This document shows, piece by piece, positions 52,039 through 61,234 of a DNA stretch of 64,000 bases. The stretch is taken from the NCBI GenBank assembly GCA_023421115.1, contig JAEZUI010000193.1, positions 1 through 64,000 on the forward strand, given 5' to 3'. The notes under the pieces were generated by a model. That model had not been told where the DNA came from. It ran no database searches and worked only from the letters and a program-made list of their open reading frames with translations. How positions within the stretch are numbered: position 1 is the first letter of the stretch; the number at the start of each line of letters is the position of its first letter. The DNA is from Bacillota bacterium. Lineage in GTDB: Bacteria > Bacillota > Clostridia > Acetivibrionales > Acetivibrionaceae. Made by a program: the position numbers and the translations under genes.

Positions 52039-52829
52039 TGCATTTCTCCCTCTTTTAATGCTTCTATACTTTTTACCAACTCCGTAAGTCTTTCCATAAG
52101 TTCTAGTTTTTTGGCTAATGGTGCGGTTGCACCAGAAAACTTAAAGTAATCATTTTCCTTAAGCCAGGATTTTATTTCCGTTAAATTATCATTCAAGCTT
52201 GGCAAACGGCCTATTTCATAAATTATCTCTGTTGATGTTTTCCCTTTTATAGGAAAGGAATAGGTAGATTGTATATACTCCTTAAAATATAGAGTCAATT
52301 TAACTAAATAGTCCCCTTGATCAACTGACAAATTGCTTATTGCTTTAATAAAACTTTCATAAGGCGTTAACGATAAAGCCTTCTTTCTCTTAAGGAATGA
52401 CCTGATGTTTAAAACAAGTGTCAATAAAAATATAGCAACAAGCGGGAAAAAAACATACTTCCATTTTATATAAAACCCTGCACCTAATGGGTTTTGATCT
52501 CCATCATAGATATCATTTCTTTCTATTTCATCCATCGTAGATTTAACTATAATTTTAACTTCTTTGTCACCTAGCTGTATTGTTTTTTCACCGGTTTCAA
52601 AACTACGAAGAGTGAGAATATAGCCCTCTCGTATACTTGAAACATTTACTATTTCAAAATCTTTAAACTTGTCCTTTAGTTCATCTATGGTTAAATCCCT
52701 AGCTTGAATTTTTAACTCAATTAAGTCTCCTACGTAAATACTTCGTTCTTCTGCGCAAATACGTTCGGAGGAAATAACCAAAAACAAACATATAATCAAT
52801 AGAAGAAGTAAATTTTTACTTTTTTTCAT
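52035..52829 (-). CDS. Membrane protein of the MoxR/Bat operon (DUF4381-like)
   Basis: 264 residues. A signal peptide (residues 6-26), a beta domain (YVGDLIELKIQARDLTIDELKDKF...GEKTIQLGDKEVKIIVKST), one membrane helix near 126-147 (VFFPLVAIFLLTLVLNI), then a helical cytoplasmic end with SLTPYESFIKAISNL, KLTLYFKEYIQSTY, and KGKTSTEIIYEI. It resembles the DUF4381 proteins that stand between DUF58 and BatA in such operons. It overlaps both neighbours by four bases. Confidence 0.78.
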   Translation of the reverse strand: MKKSKNLLLLLIICLFLVISSERICAEERSIYVGDLIELKIQARDLTIDELKDKFKDFEIVNVSSIREGYILTLRSFETGEKTIQLGDKEVKIIVKSTMDEIERNDIYDGDQNPLGAGFYIKWKYVFFPLVAIFLLTLVLNIRSFLKRKKALSLTPYESFIKAISNLSVDQGDYLVKLTLYFKEYIQSTYSFPIKGKTSTEIIYEIGRLPSLNDNLTEIKSWLKENDYFKFSGATAPLAKKLELMERLTELVKSIEALKEGEMQ

Positions 52830-53647
52830 CGCTGACCCCTTCTTCTGAAAAATTGTTTTAACGGCTTGACATAGTCTTCATCAGTATATATATTGATAAG
52901 ATTTCGCTTAAATAAACTAGTATCGGTATCGAGCCTTTGTTCGCTCTTCATGTTATCTAAAACAAGAGTTTCACCCGTTTCAAGATCCTCAAAAGTAAAA
53001 ATAGCTCCAGCAGGTATCAATTCTTCAGCCCTGTCAACAATGCGTACTAAAACAAGGTCATGCCTTCCTGATGTGATTTTTATATCTTTTTTATATCCGT
53101 CATCAAGGAAATCAGATATTACAAAAACCACGCTATGTTTTTTTACTACACGGTTAAAGTATTGCAATGCTTTTGCAAGATCTGTTCCCGTGAGTTCGGG
53201 TTCAAAGGTCAATATGTTTTCAATTATGGATAAAACATGCTTTTTACCGTTTAATGAAGGAATAAATTTCTCAACCTTGTCGGTAAAGAAAATTACTCCG
53301 ACTTTGTCATTATTTTTGCTCGCTGAAAAGGCTAAAGTTGCACTTACTTCAGCAATAAGGTTCTTTTTGTTACCAAAGCTGTTTGAACGGGACATGTCAA
53401 TTAAAAGGAACATGTTCAGTTCCCTTTCTTCACAGAATTGCTTAACAAAAGCTTTATTGTGCCGAGCAGTAACATTCCAGTCAATACTCCTTACATCATC
53501 TCCGGGATAGTACTGTCTTATATCTTCAAATTCAACTCCCTTACCCCTAAAGCCGGAACGGTATTCACCGGAAAAAATCTCTTCAACCAGTTTATTTGAT
53601 TTTATCTCAATCTGCCTTATCTTTTTGATAAGCTCCTTCGAAACCAT
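52826..53647 (-). CDS. DUF58 domain protein (MoxR-associated)
   Basis: 273 residues with no membrane helix. The DUF58 motif YYPGDDVRSIDWNVTARHNKAFVKQFCEERE lies at about 46-76, followed by a VWA-like core with FLLIDMSRSNSFG at about 80-92 and VFVISDFLDDG near 168-178. The complete MIDAS is changed at the last serine (DMSRSNS is close to DxSxS). DUF58 proteins nearly always follow moxR and are thought to be adaptors. The stop overlaps the next gene by four bases. Confidence 0.9.
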   Translation of the reverse strand: MVSKELIKKIRQIEIKSNKLVEEIFSGEYRSGFRGKGVEFEDIRQYYPGDDVRSIDWNVTARHNKAFVKQFCEERELNMFLLIDMSRSNSFGNKKNLIAEVSATLAFSASKNNDKVGVIFFTDKVEKFIPSLNGKKHVLSIIENILTFEPELTGTDLAKALQYFNRVVKKHSVVFVISDFLDDGYKKDIKITSGRHDLVLVRIVDRAEELIPAGAIFTFEDLETGETLVLDNMKSEQRLDTDTSLFKRNLINIYTDEDYVKPLKQFFRRRGQR

Positions 53648-53668
53648 ATAGACACCTTCTCCTTTTTC

Positions 53669-54622
53669 CTAAGGCAAATTAACCTGCTCTAAAATATTTG
53701 CTATTATTTTTTCAGAAGTAATATCCTCAGCTTCTGCCTCGTAGGACAGTAAAACTCTATGCCTTAAAACATCATAAGCCATTGCCTTAATGTCATCTGG
53801 AACAACATAATCGCGACCTTTTAGGAACGCTCTACCTTTTGCAGCTTTAATAAGGCTTATAGAAGCACGAGGGGAAGCTCCACAAGAGATATATTCCGAT
53901 GCTTCTCTAGTTTTTAACACTATATCAAGTACATAGTTTTTAATATTTTCGTCTAAATGAATACCCTCAATTACTTTTCTCAATCTAAAAACATCTTCGC
54001 GGGTTAAAATCTTACGTATATCCGGTTCTGATAACTCTTCTTTAGTAAAGCCATCAATTATTTTTCTTTCCTCGTCTCTGCCCGGATAATTAATTTTTAG
54101 TTTAAGCATAAAGCGGTCCTGCTGTGCTTCGGGAAGGGGATAGGTCCCCTGCTGTTCAAGAGGGTTCTGGGTAGCAATTACCAAAAAAGGTTTGTCTAAT
54201 TGATAGGTCTTTTCACCTATGGTAACTTGTTTTTCCTGCATCGCTTCAAGCAATGCAGATTGTACTTTTGCCGGTGCGCGGTTTATCTCGTCGGCCAAAA
54301 TTAAATTACTAAATATAGGTCCCTGCTTTATTATAAACTCACCGGTTTTTTGATTATATATCTCAGTGCCTAATATATCTGCCGGCAACAAATCCGGCGT
54401 AAATTGAATTCTTTTAAAGTCAACCCCGACAACCTGAGCTACTGTACTAGCAGCTAAGGATTTTGCAAGTCCGGGAACTCCTTCTAAAAGAATATGACCT
54501 CCAGTCAATAGACCTATTAGAATTCTGTCGATCATATACTCTTGACCGATTATTACCTTGTGTATTTCATCTTTTAATGAAATAATTATCTTTGCTTCCT
54601 CAAGGAAGTTTAATTTTTCCAT
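53669..54622 (-). CDS. MoxR-family AAA+ ATPase
   Basis: About 317 residues. Walker A GVPGLAKS (with Ala-Lys, normal for MoxR) near residues 48-55, Walker B ILADEINRAPAKVQSALLEAMQE near 110-132, sensor-1 ATQNPLEQQGTYPLPEAQQDRFMLK and the helical lid (ASISLIKAAKGRAFLKGRDYV) are all present. MoxR ATPases act as chaperones with VWA partners. It opens the seven-gene operon. I chose ATG 54622, six bases after GGAGGAG; a longer frame to 54637 lacks spacing. Confidence 0.93.
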   Translation of the reverse strand: MEKLNFLEEAKIIISLKDEIHKVIIGQEYMIDRILIGLLTGGHILLEGVPGLAKSLAASTVAQVVGVDFKRIQFTPDLLPADILGTEIYNQKTGEFIIKQGPIFSNLILADEINRAPAKVQSALLEAMQEKQVTIGEKTYQLDKPFLVIATQNPLEQQGTYPLPEAQQDRFMLKLKINYPGRDEERKIIDGFTKEELSEPDIRKILTREDVFRLRKVIEGIHLDENIKNYVLDIVLKTREASEYISCGASPRASISLIKAAKGRAFLKGRDYVVPDDIKAMAYDVLRHRVLLSYEAEAEDITSEKIIANILEQVNLP

Positions 54623-54954
54623 ATATTGCTCCTCCATAAAAATATATACAAGCCATCATCAAAAATCATTTCAGAATAAGCCACTTTTTTATAAGTAAAT
54701 ACAATTATGATTTTAAGGAAAAAGTTTTGCATATTTATGAACAAATTGTGAACAATGAGTATTATAATGAAAACAATACAATTTTATCATCATGCTTCAG
54801 TTCCCAAGAAGTATAGAATCAACAAGAACCCCATAACATGTAAAAGGCTAAATTGAAAATCTATAACAATAAACAGCCAACTCTTCGCTATTTAGTGTTA
54901 GGTTACAGAATATCCAGTTATCACCTTGAAGATTGAGAAAGGTTGAAAGTCTCT

Positions 54955-55310
54955 AAATATGTAAAAATCTATATTAAATCAGCTATGACAATAAAATAGC
55001 GAAAAACAAACCTAGTTAAAGTGTAAACCTGTTTTAGTGTCAAATGGCGCAATTACTAGACCTGAGCATTAGAAGCTGTTGCCGAAAGCTTGATAATTTG
55101 AAGCAAAAATGCCACGGATGGCATTTTTAGCGTCTCGGGACAGGATGTCCCATAGACGCGTGCGAAAATTATCAAGCTGAGGATACAGATTCTATGCGAA
55201 GGTCTTGTAATGGAGTCGTTTGACACTAAAACAATAGGTACTCTCTTTATACAGGTTCCAAAATAGCAGTACCACCAATTTAGACAGTCAATTCAAGCTT
55301 CTATAAGTCA
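54955..55310. repeat. Family B structured repeat, copy 2
   Basis: Core 55028-55238 has imperfect inverted ends (gttttagtgtcaaa at left, tttgacactaaaac at right). Inside, a 13-bp outer stem AGCTTGATAATTT (55087-55099) / AAATTATCAAGCT (55166-55178) encloses two hairpins: AAAAATGCCA-CGGA-TGGCATTTTT and GCGTCT-c-GGGAC-AGGAT-GTCCC-at-AGACGC. Flanks on both sides also match copy 3 at 62668. The remainder of 54638-55331, the gap between moxR and the glycosyltransferase, has no gene that I can see. Confidence 0.8.
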
Positions 55311-55331
55311 TGAGCGAGAACCTTTTCTTAA

Positions 55332-56441
55332 CTAAATAACAAGTTCTTCCATAAGATGAACTATTTCATACCCCGAATTGGGCAGAGCTAGCTTTTTTGA
55401 CTTTTCCTTCATATACAAAAGCTTATTAGGATTATCCAATACTTCATTAACAATGCTTTGAACATCCATTTCGCTATCTATCTTTTCAGCCACACCATTA
55501 CTTGTCAAAAAAGATGAGTTACGCTCCTCCTGCCCAGGTATTGGAGACATTAAAAATATAGGCAGTTCTTTTACAAGTGCTTCAGAGATTGTCATTCCTC
55601 CCGGTTTGGTTAAAATCAAATCAGATATATCCATTAAATCACAGATTTCATTGGTATAACCAATCAGCAAAACCTTTTTATCATATTGAATAACGTAACT
55701 TTGTAGCTGCTGCCTCAATCTCTTGTTTTTCCCCGTTACAACTATTAGTTGTATATCCCTATTACTTTTAAGCAACGAGAGAAAGACTCTCTTTATATCA
55801 CCAAATCCAAGGCTTCCTCCCATAATTAAAACAGTAAATTTATCCTCTAGATCAAACTTTTCCAAAACCCTGTCCCTTGGACTTTTTCCGAGAAATACTT
55901 TTGAAACCGGAATACCGCAAGAGTATACCCGATTTTCAGGTATGCCACATTTAACCATAGCCTTTTTTATTCTGTTATGTGCAACTACATAGGCCTCGAT
56001 ATTGTCATGAAACCAAAAAGGATGGTTTACATAGTCAGTTAAAAGACCCACTGACGGTATGTCAATCTTTTTATCTTTTTTTAAGCAGGATACAATTTGC
56101 AGAGGAAATGGATGAGTACAAACAATTATTGACGGATTAAATTCTTTGATTATTTTGACTAGTTTATATGAAAAAACTTTACTTAACGCATTGCTTAACT
56201 TATTTATATTATCCATCTTTTCAGACATTTGATAAAGAGTACCATAAGCGAAAGGTATACTTTTTATAATACTAAGATACCCGTCAACGAAGATTTTATG
56301 TACCACAGGATTTATGTATTTAAAGGTATCAATTACTAAAGACCTTGAGTCCGGATACTTTTGATCAACGTACTCTTTTAAAGCCTCAGCGGCTCTCAAA
56401 TGGCCTGCACCCATTGATATTGATAAATATAAAACATCCAT
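55332..56441 (-). CDS. MGDG synthase-type diacylglycerol glycosyltransferase
   Basis: 369 residues of the UgtP/MGDG-synthase family (GT28). The N-terminal domain begins LYLSISMGAGHLRAAEALKEYV (residues 4-25), the membrane-side acceptor domain. The C-terminal nucleotide-sugar domain has VLIMGGSLGFGDIKRV near 208-223, DLILTKPGGMTISEALV near 275-291 and PGQEERNS near 303-310. It should transfer glucose or galactose from a UDP-sugar onto diacylglycerol to make membrane glycolipid or teichoic-acid anchor. It is a single gene. Confidence 0.88.
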   Translation of the reverse strand: MDVLYLSISMGAGHLRAAEALKEYVDQKYPDSRSLVIDTFKYINPVVHKIFVDGYLSIIKSIPFAYGTLYQMSEKMDNINKLSNALSKVFSYKLVKIIKEFNPSIIVCTHPFPLQIVSCLKKDKKIDIPSVGLLTDYVNHPFWFHDNIEAYVVAHNRIKKAMVKCGIPENRVYSCGIPVSKVFLGKSPRDRVLEKFDLEDKFTVLIMGGSLGFGDIKRVFLSLLKSNRDIQLIVVTGKNKRLRQQLQSYVIQYDKKVLLIGYTNEICDLMDISDLILTKPGGMTISEALVKELPIFLMSPIPGQEERNSSFLTSNGVAEKIDSEMDVQSIVNEVLDNPNKLLYMKEKSKKLALPNSGYEIVHLMEELVI

Positions 56442-56777
56442 TTTCTACCCTCAATTAGTGTTAATAGTTATTAGTATTTGGAATTAATGTGAATTTTATA
56501 CACAAAAATACTTTGGGTAGTTTCTAAACATAGGAACATTCTTTTGCTTTGCACAAAATGTATCTTGATTTTGTAGGGTCTCTAGCCTTCTGATATTTTT
56601 ATTGCTAAGCGAATATTTTCATATAAAAACACAGAGAATAAAAAAGTGATTTCTAAGTAAAAAATGGCTCAGGACTTATAGTTTTTCACCTATAACGAAT
56701 TTTATAATAAATAGGAGCTAGTGTCCTTAAGCAGAAGCAATTGTAAGGGTTTAATATTGTGAAAGGAGGAAATTATT
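56442..56777. other. Intergenic region with a family A core fragment
   Basis: At about 56521-56560 lies aaacataggaacattctttt with ttgctttgcacaaaatg, the hairpin core of family A, without the ends. The region must also carry the promoters of the divergent glycosyltransferase and sleB. I see no gene. Confidence 0.5.
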
Positions 56778-57473
56778 TTGAAAACTATAAAAGTGATTGT
56801 AATGCTTGTAATAGTTTTTTCCATAGGGATATCTCTAATTTTTGATGGACAAGTGTTTATTACTCCTATAGCAGAAAAACTGACACCGGGAACTGAAAAT
56901 GAAGATGTTATGAAGGTTCAACAAAGGCTTAAAAACTGGGGATATTATGATGGAAGTGTCAGTGGCAGATATGACCTAAAAACTTTTCTTGCGGTTATGG
57001 ATTTTCAGAAAGTCTATAATCTTCCTGTAAATGGTATAACAGAGCGGAAAACGTTGGAGTCAATGGGACTTACCACTTATGCTCAATCAGGAGCAGCAAT
57101 GGCGGCAGCTAACAGAGTAAGTGATGAGCAACTGCTAGCTAGAGCAATAAACGGAGAGGCTAGAGGTGAGCCATATGAAGGACAGGTTGCAGTAGGTGCA
57201 GTCATTTTAAACAGAACTAGAGACTCTAAATTTCCAAAAACAGTTGCCGGTGTAATATACCAGCCCGGAGCATTTACAGCAGTATCTGACGGACAGATTA
57301 GCGTTCCCATAGATCCAAAGTCTTCAGTGGTAAAAGCTGCAAGGGATGCCTTGAACGGATGGGACCCAACTAACGGATGCTTGTATTACTGGAACCCTGC
57401 GACAGCAACAAGTAAATGGATATGGTCTAGAAAAATATTAAAAAAAATAGGAAAACATAATTTTGGAATATAG
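56778..57473 (+). CDS. sleB: Spore cortex-lytic enzyme SleB
   Basis: 231 residues. A signal anchor (residues 5-24) is followed by a peptidoglycan-binding domain at 35-93 (NEDVMKVQQRLKNWGYYDGSVSGRYDLKTFLAVMDFQK) and the SleB hydrolase domain at 115-230 (LLARAINGEARGEPYEGQVAVGAVILNR, with Glu residues of the NGEARGE motif catalytic in the family). SleB is a lytic transglycosylase that opens muramic-lactam cortex at germination. The start is TTG 56778, eight bases after GGAGG. ypeB follows after 14 bases. Confidence 0.93.
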   Translation: MKTIKVIVMLVIVFSIGISLIFDGQVFITPIAEKLTPGTENEDVMKVQQRLKNWGYYDGSVSGRYDLKTFLAVMDFQKVYNLPVNGITERKTLESMGLTTYAQSGAAMAAANRVSDEQLLARAINGEARGEPYEGQVAVGAVILNRTRDSKFPKTVAGVIYQPGAFTAVSDGQISVPIDPKSSVVKAARDALNGWDPTNGCLYYWNPATATSKWIWSRKILKKIGKHNFGI

Positions 57474-57487
57474 GAGGTGCTTAGTTT

Positions 57488-58879
57488 ATGAGTATAAGAG
57501 AAAAATTGCAGGATTTTAAGAGACGTTTATCGGACAGAAAGATGTACAGTATAGTAGTTGTAGTAATAGCAGGAGTAGCAATATGGGGAATATATCAGTA
57601 TAAGCATGCTGCAAATTTAAGACAAGAACTGGATAACCAGTATAATCGTGCTTTTTATGATATGACAGGGTATGTAAATAATGTTGAGGTATTGCTTATT
57701 AAATCACTAATAAGTTCTACACCGACTAAGACTGCAGCAACGTTGCAGGAAGCTTGGAGACAGGCAAACTTGGCACAGACAAACTTAGGCCAGCTGCCTG
57801 TATCACAGCAAGTTCTTGCAAACACATCAAAATTTCTTACACAGGTTGGGGATCTTGCCTATTCCATTAACAATCAGAGTATGGATGGTAAAAAGCTCAC
57901 TGATGAGCAGTACAAGCTCATTGAAAACCTTCATGGATATTCAGTTTCGCTTGAACAAAGCTTAAATGATCTGCAAAATCAACTTGCAGTGGGAAGAATA
58001 AAATGGGGTGAACTCGCAAATAAGGGTACTAAGCTGTTTCAAAAAACTTCTTCAGAAATGCCTAATGGGCAATTTGAAAACATAGAAAAGACTTTTCAGG
58101 ATTACCCTACACTTATTTATGACGGTCCCTTTTCTGATCACATGACTTCTACTGAGCCTAAAGGATTAACCGGAGATAATATTAGCTCTGAGAAGGCAAA
58201 ACAAATAGTTATAAATTTCTTTGGGAAAGATAAGGTTGAAGCTGTGACCGATATAGGTAAAAATGATACCAGCCAAATCAAAACTTACAGTTTCAATGTT
58301 AACTTTAAGAATGTTCCAAAGGAACAGGATGCGAAGATTGATATTACTCAAAAGGGAGGGCATGTTTTGTGGGCGCTCTATAACAGGCCTATTCCTGAGG
58401 AAAAAATAAAGATGGATCAAGCGAAAGAATTCGCAGGGAAGTTTTTAGAAAAGCATGGTTTTAAAGATATGGTAGATACTTACTATCTTAAAGAAGATAA
58501 TACAGCTGTAATAAACTATGCTTACAGTCAGAACAACGTTATAGTATATCCTGATTTGATAAAAGTAAAGGTAGCATTAGATAATGGAGAAGTGATTGGT
58601 TTTGAAAGTAAGGGCTATATTTCATCACACAGTGATAGAAATATTCCCGCTCCCAAAGTATCAATGGAGCAAGCGCGTGCACTAATAACTTCTAAGATGA
58701 AGATTTTAAGCTCAGGGCTTGCAATAATACCAACCAATTATAAAACAGAGATATTTACTTATGAATTTAAGGGGAAACTAAACGATAGGGATTTCTTAGT
58801 ATATATTAATGCAGAAACAGGCAAAGAAGAAAAAATTCTAATGATTATAAATACTCCTAACGGTATACTCACTATGTAG
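57488..58879 (+). CDS. ypeB: Germination protein YpeB
   Basis: 463 residues. One membrane helix (residues 20-37, YSIVVVVIAGVAIWGIY) is followed by a helical region with QLPVSQQVLANTSKFLTQVGDLAYSI near 100-125, then three PepSY-type beta-alpha domains at about 230-463 (ISSEKAKQIVINFFGKDKVEAV, MDQAKEFAGKFLEKHGF, MEQARALITSK). YpeB is needed to keep SleB stable in the spore and is made from the same operon, as here. GGAGGTG precedes ATG 57488. Confidence 0.93.
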   Translation: MSIREKLQDFKRRLSDRKMYSIVVVVIAGVAIWGIYQYKHAANLRQELDNQYNRAFYDMTGYVNNVEVLLIKSLISSTPTKTAATLQEAWRQANLAQTNLGQLPVSQQVLANTSKFLTQVGDLAYSINNQSMDGKKLTDEQYKLIENLHGYSVSLEQSLNDLQNQLAVGRIKWGELANKGTKLFQKTSSEMPNGQFENIEKTFQDYPTLIYDGPFSDHMTSTEPKGLTGDNISSEKAKQIVINFFGKDKVEAVTDIGKNDTSQIKTYSFNVNFKNVPKEQDAKIDITQKGGHVLWALYNRPIPEEKIKMDQAKEFAGKFLEKHGFKDMVDTYYLKEDNTAVINYAYSQNNVIVYPDLIKVKVALDNGEVIGFESKGYISSHSDRNIPAPKVSMEQARALITSKMKILSSGLAIIPTNYKTEIFTYEFKGKLNDRDFLVYINAETGKEEKILMIINTPNGILTM

Positions 58880-59030
58880 AACTAAAGGGTATGACTTTCA
58901 ATAATTTTTTCCACGTGTAGGGACTTTTTATTGGTTTTGGAGTTTTGTGGAAGCAACCTATTTCACAGCGCGTAATTTTTTTGGAATAGACTCTTCAATA
59001 ATTTGCTGAAATCTATTATAATTAATAAAG

Positions 59031-59056
59031 AGGGGCTTAATGCCCCTGTTTTGTTT
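59031..59056 (+). terminator. Terminator of sleB-ypeB
   Basis: AGGGGC (59031-59036) pairs with GCCCCT (59042-59047) with a TTAAT loop and a T-rich run GTTTTGTTTT. A remnant of family A (tttggagttttgtggaagca... to ttttttggaatag) lies before it at 58934-58990. Confidence 0.75.
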
Positions 59057-59099
59057 TGAGGTATTTATGCACTATACGTTAAACTAGGGGGCTGAAAGA

Positions 59100-60173
59100 A
59101 TGGAAAATAATGTAAATTTGGATATCGATAGTATAGGCTTTTTTAAAGATATAAAAAAAGAAGATTTTAGGAAACCTTCTGTATGGCAGGTTGGAATGCT
59201 TTTTTCCCTTGTTGTAATTATTTTTTTATATATAGGTACCCGCGTTCAAAGGTGGAATGTAAATTATGGCGTATTAATAACTGAGTTTGGTTTGATACTT
59301 TTACCGCCTCTTTTATTTTTATTATTTTCCAGATTTGATGTAAGAAAAGTTATGAGAATTAATAATCCCGGAATTGTGAATTTGCTTTTGATTTTTGGTA
59401 TTATGATATTTTCATTGCCCGTTATAGGAGTTTTAAACTTATTGAATTTTTGGATTATTAAACAGATATTCGGGAGCTATGAAGTTTTTCAAGCACCAAT
59501 ATCTACAGAATCATGGGGCCTATTAGTAGGGATATTTGTTATAGGCGTTTCGGCAGGAATTTGCGAAGAAGTTCTTTTTAGAGGTGTTATTCAAAGGGGC
59601 CTTGAAAAGTTTGGTGCGATCAAGTCAATATTTATTACAGCCTTTGTGTTTGGGCTTATGCATATGGACTTTCAGAGATTTTTAGGAACTTTTATTTTAG
59701 GAGCTTTGCTTGGTTATATGACTTACAAGAGTAATTCACTGTTTAGTAGTATATTTGCACATTTTGCAAATAATTCTATAGCAGTCTGTTTAACTTATGC
59801 GTCATTAAAAGCCAGTGAGTTTTTAAAAGAAAGCGATATAAAAGGCGTTGAGAATGTACAAAATGGGGATATATTTGCAACTTTTGCACAGATGAGCCAA
59901 ATAGAGATTATAAGTGTTATTGTTATATATGCTATTATATTTTGTTTTTCAGCTATATGGTTATATTTTTTACTACGTCTTTTTGCTAAAAACAACAGTA
60001 AAAAAGAAGCTGTTGCACAAAGGGAAGAAAAAACAATTCCGTTATCGCACTTTATTTCATTTATTCCCGGACTTGTTTTAATTTTATTTATATACGTCAT
60101 TGATATATTGAGAATGGGAAATATAATTAACCAACCAGTGGCTGAGCAGATATTAAGGTCTATAGGTATATAA
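59100..60173 (+). CDS. CPBP-family intramembrane metalloprotease
   Basis: 357 residues with eight or so membrane helices. The Abi/CAAX motifs lie in the middle: EEVLFRGVIQRGLEK near residues 156-170 (motif 1, catalytic glutamates), FGLMHMDFQRFLG near 181-193 (motif 2, His) and IFAHFANNSIAV near 218-229 (motif 3). CPBP proteases cut prenylated peptides or bacteriocin leaders, or act in immunity; the substrate is unknown here. A long polar loop near 240-270 and an extra helix pair follow. AGGGGGC precedes the ATG. Confidence 0.88.
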   Translation: MENNVNLDIDSIGFFKDIKKEDFRKPSVWQVGMLFSLVVIIFLYIGTRVQRWNVNYGVLITEFGLILLPPLLFLLFSRFDVRKVMRINNPGIVNLLLIFGIMIFSLPVIGVLNLLNFWIIKQIFGSYEVFQAPISTESWGLLVGIFVIGVSAGICEEVLFRGVIQRGLEKFGAIKSIFITAFVFGLMHMDFQRFLGTFILGALLGYMTYKSNSLFSSIFAHFANNSIAVCLTYASLKASEFLKESDIKGVENVQNGDIFATFAQMSQIEIISVIVIYAIIFCFSAIWLYFLLRLFAKNNSKKEAVAQREEKTIPLSHFISFIPGLVLILFIYVIDILRMGNIINQPVAEQILRSIGI

Positions 60174-60188
60174 GAGAATTAAGCCTCC

Positions 60189-61211
60189 TTACATATTCTT
60201 TTTTAGCACACGTATATCTTCACCGGCAAATTTAAAGAGGTCAAAACTTCCTATTATTCGCGAGGCTACTCTTTCATCGTAATATTCATGTAGTTTACTA
60301 ACACCCATATTTGTTGCAATTATAGTTTTGCAGGGACGCTGGAGATTTTTGTCATGCCTTGAGTTTAGTATGTTTAAAAGCTCGGCATACCTTGCAGCAG
60401 AAGGTGACTCTGTACCAAGGTCATCAATGATCAATACTTCAACGTCAAATATATTGTCATAGGTTGAATCTTCATATTCAGTTTCTTTAAAGCTTTTTAA
60501 CTTGTATTCGTTGATGGTGTTAAACAGGGATGGGGACGTCTGATATAAAACCGTTCTACTCCTGTTTAACAGCTCAGCAGCGATACAATTTATCATAAAG
60601 GTTTTTCCGACACCTGTAGGCCCACAGAAGAACAGGTTTTTATCATCCGGTGAGGCTATATTATCTATAAATTCGCAAGCTCGTTCCTTTATCTTTAAAA
60701 TATTGTTCCTAGGAGATACCCTTATGCCATATTTTGCTTCATCAACAATATCGGGGTAGTAGTTTTCGTCAAACATTGAAAAGTTCTCATACAAGGCAAG
60801 TTTCAAGTTTGACTGGTTGTACAGGTTATTTATGTATTTTTGCTTATAACAAGAACATTTTTCGGTTCTGATTCCACTGCTTACATATCCGGTGTCTTTA
60901 CATAACATACAATTATATTTAGGCTCAAGAAAATCGGAGGGGTACGAAAATTCATTAAGTAGCAAGGCTTTTTCGCTTTTTAGACTTTCAAGATTATGGC
61001 GAAGTTCATTAATTAAAGAGTCGGCAATATTTGCATCCTGTAAAATCATCTTTGTATACTTGATACCGGCAAATTGAATGGCATTGTCAATTTCTTCGAT
61101 TTTAGGTATCTTTGAATATACTTCGTTTTTTCTAAGCATTATTTCGTCATAAATTTCTTTTTGTCTTTTATCATATTCCTTTTGAATTAGTATGTGTATA
61201 TTCTTGTACAT
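60189..61211 (-). CDS. DnaC/DnaI-like helicase loader
   Basis: About 340 residues. An N-terminal helical segment with a zinc knuckle C-MLC-KDTG...KCSC near residues 105-125 is followed by an AAA+ core: Walker A GPTGVGKT near 197-204, Walker B VLIIDDLGTE near 257-266, ATNMG sensor and RVASRIIGSFDLFKF arginine finger near 310-325. It would load the replicative helicase DnaB/DnaC at restart or initiation. ATG 61211 follows CTGGAGG by four bases. The DnaD-like gene upstream is 23 bases away and its likely partner. Confidence 0.9.
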   Translation of the reverse strand: MYKNIHILIQKEYDKRQKEIYDEIMLRKNEVYSKIPKIEEIDNAIQFAGIKYTKMILQDANIADSLINELRHNLESLKSEKALLLNEFSYPSDFLEPKYNCMLCKDTGYVSSGIRTEKCSCYKQKYINNLYNQSNLKLALYENFSMFDENYYPDIVDEAKYGIRVSPRNNILKIKERACEFIDNIASPDDKNLFFCGPTGVGKTFMINCIAAELLNRSRTVLYQTSPSLFNTINEYKLKSFKETEYEDSTYDNIFDVEVLIIDDLGTESPSAARYAELLNILNSRHDKNLQRPCKTIIATNMGVSKLHEYYDERVASRIIGSFDLFKFAGEDIRVLKKNM

Positions 61212-61234
61212 AAAACCTCCAGATAACATATGCC

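Noticed and set aside
47517..54622. Phage or secretion cluster
   Set aside because: The VWA/MoxR/DUF58 set is the ordinary Bat-type operon; no structural phage genes are present.
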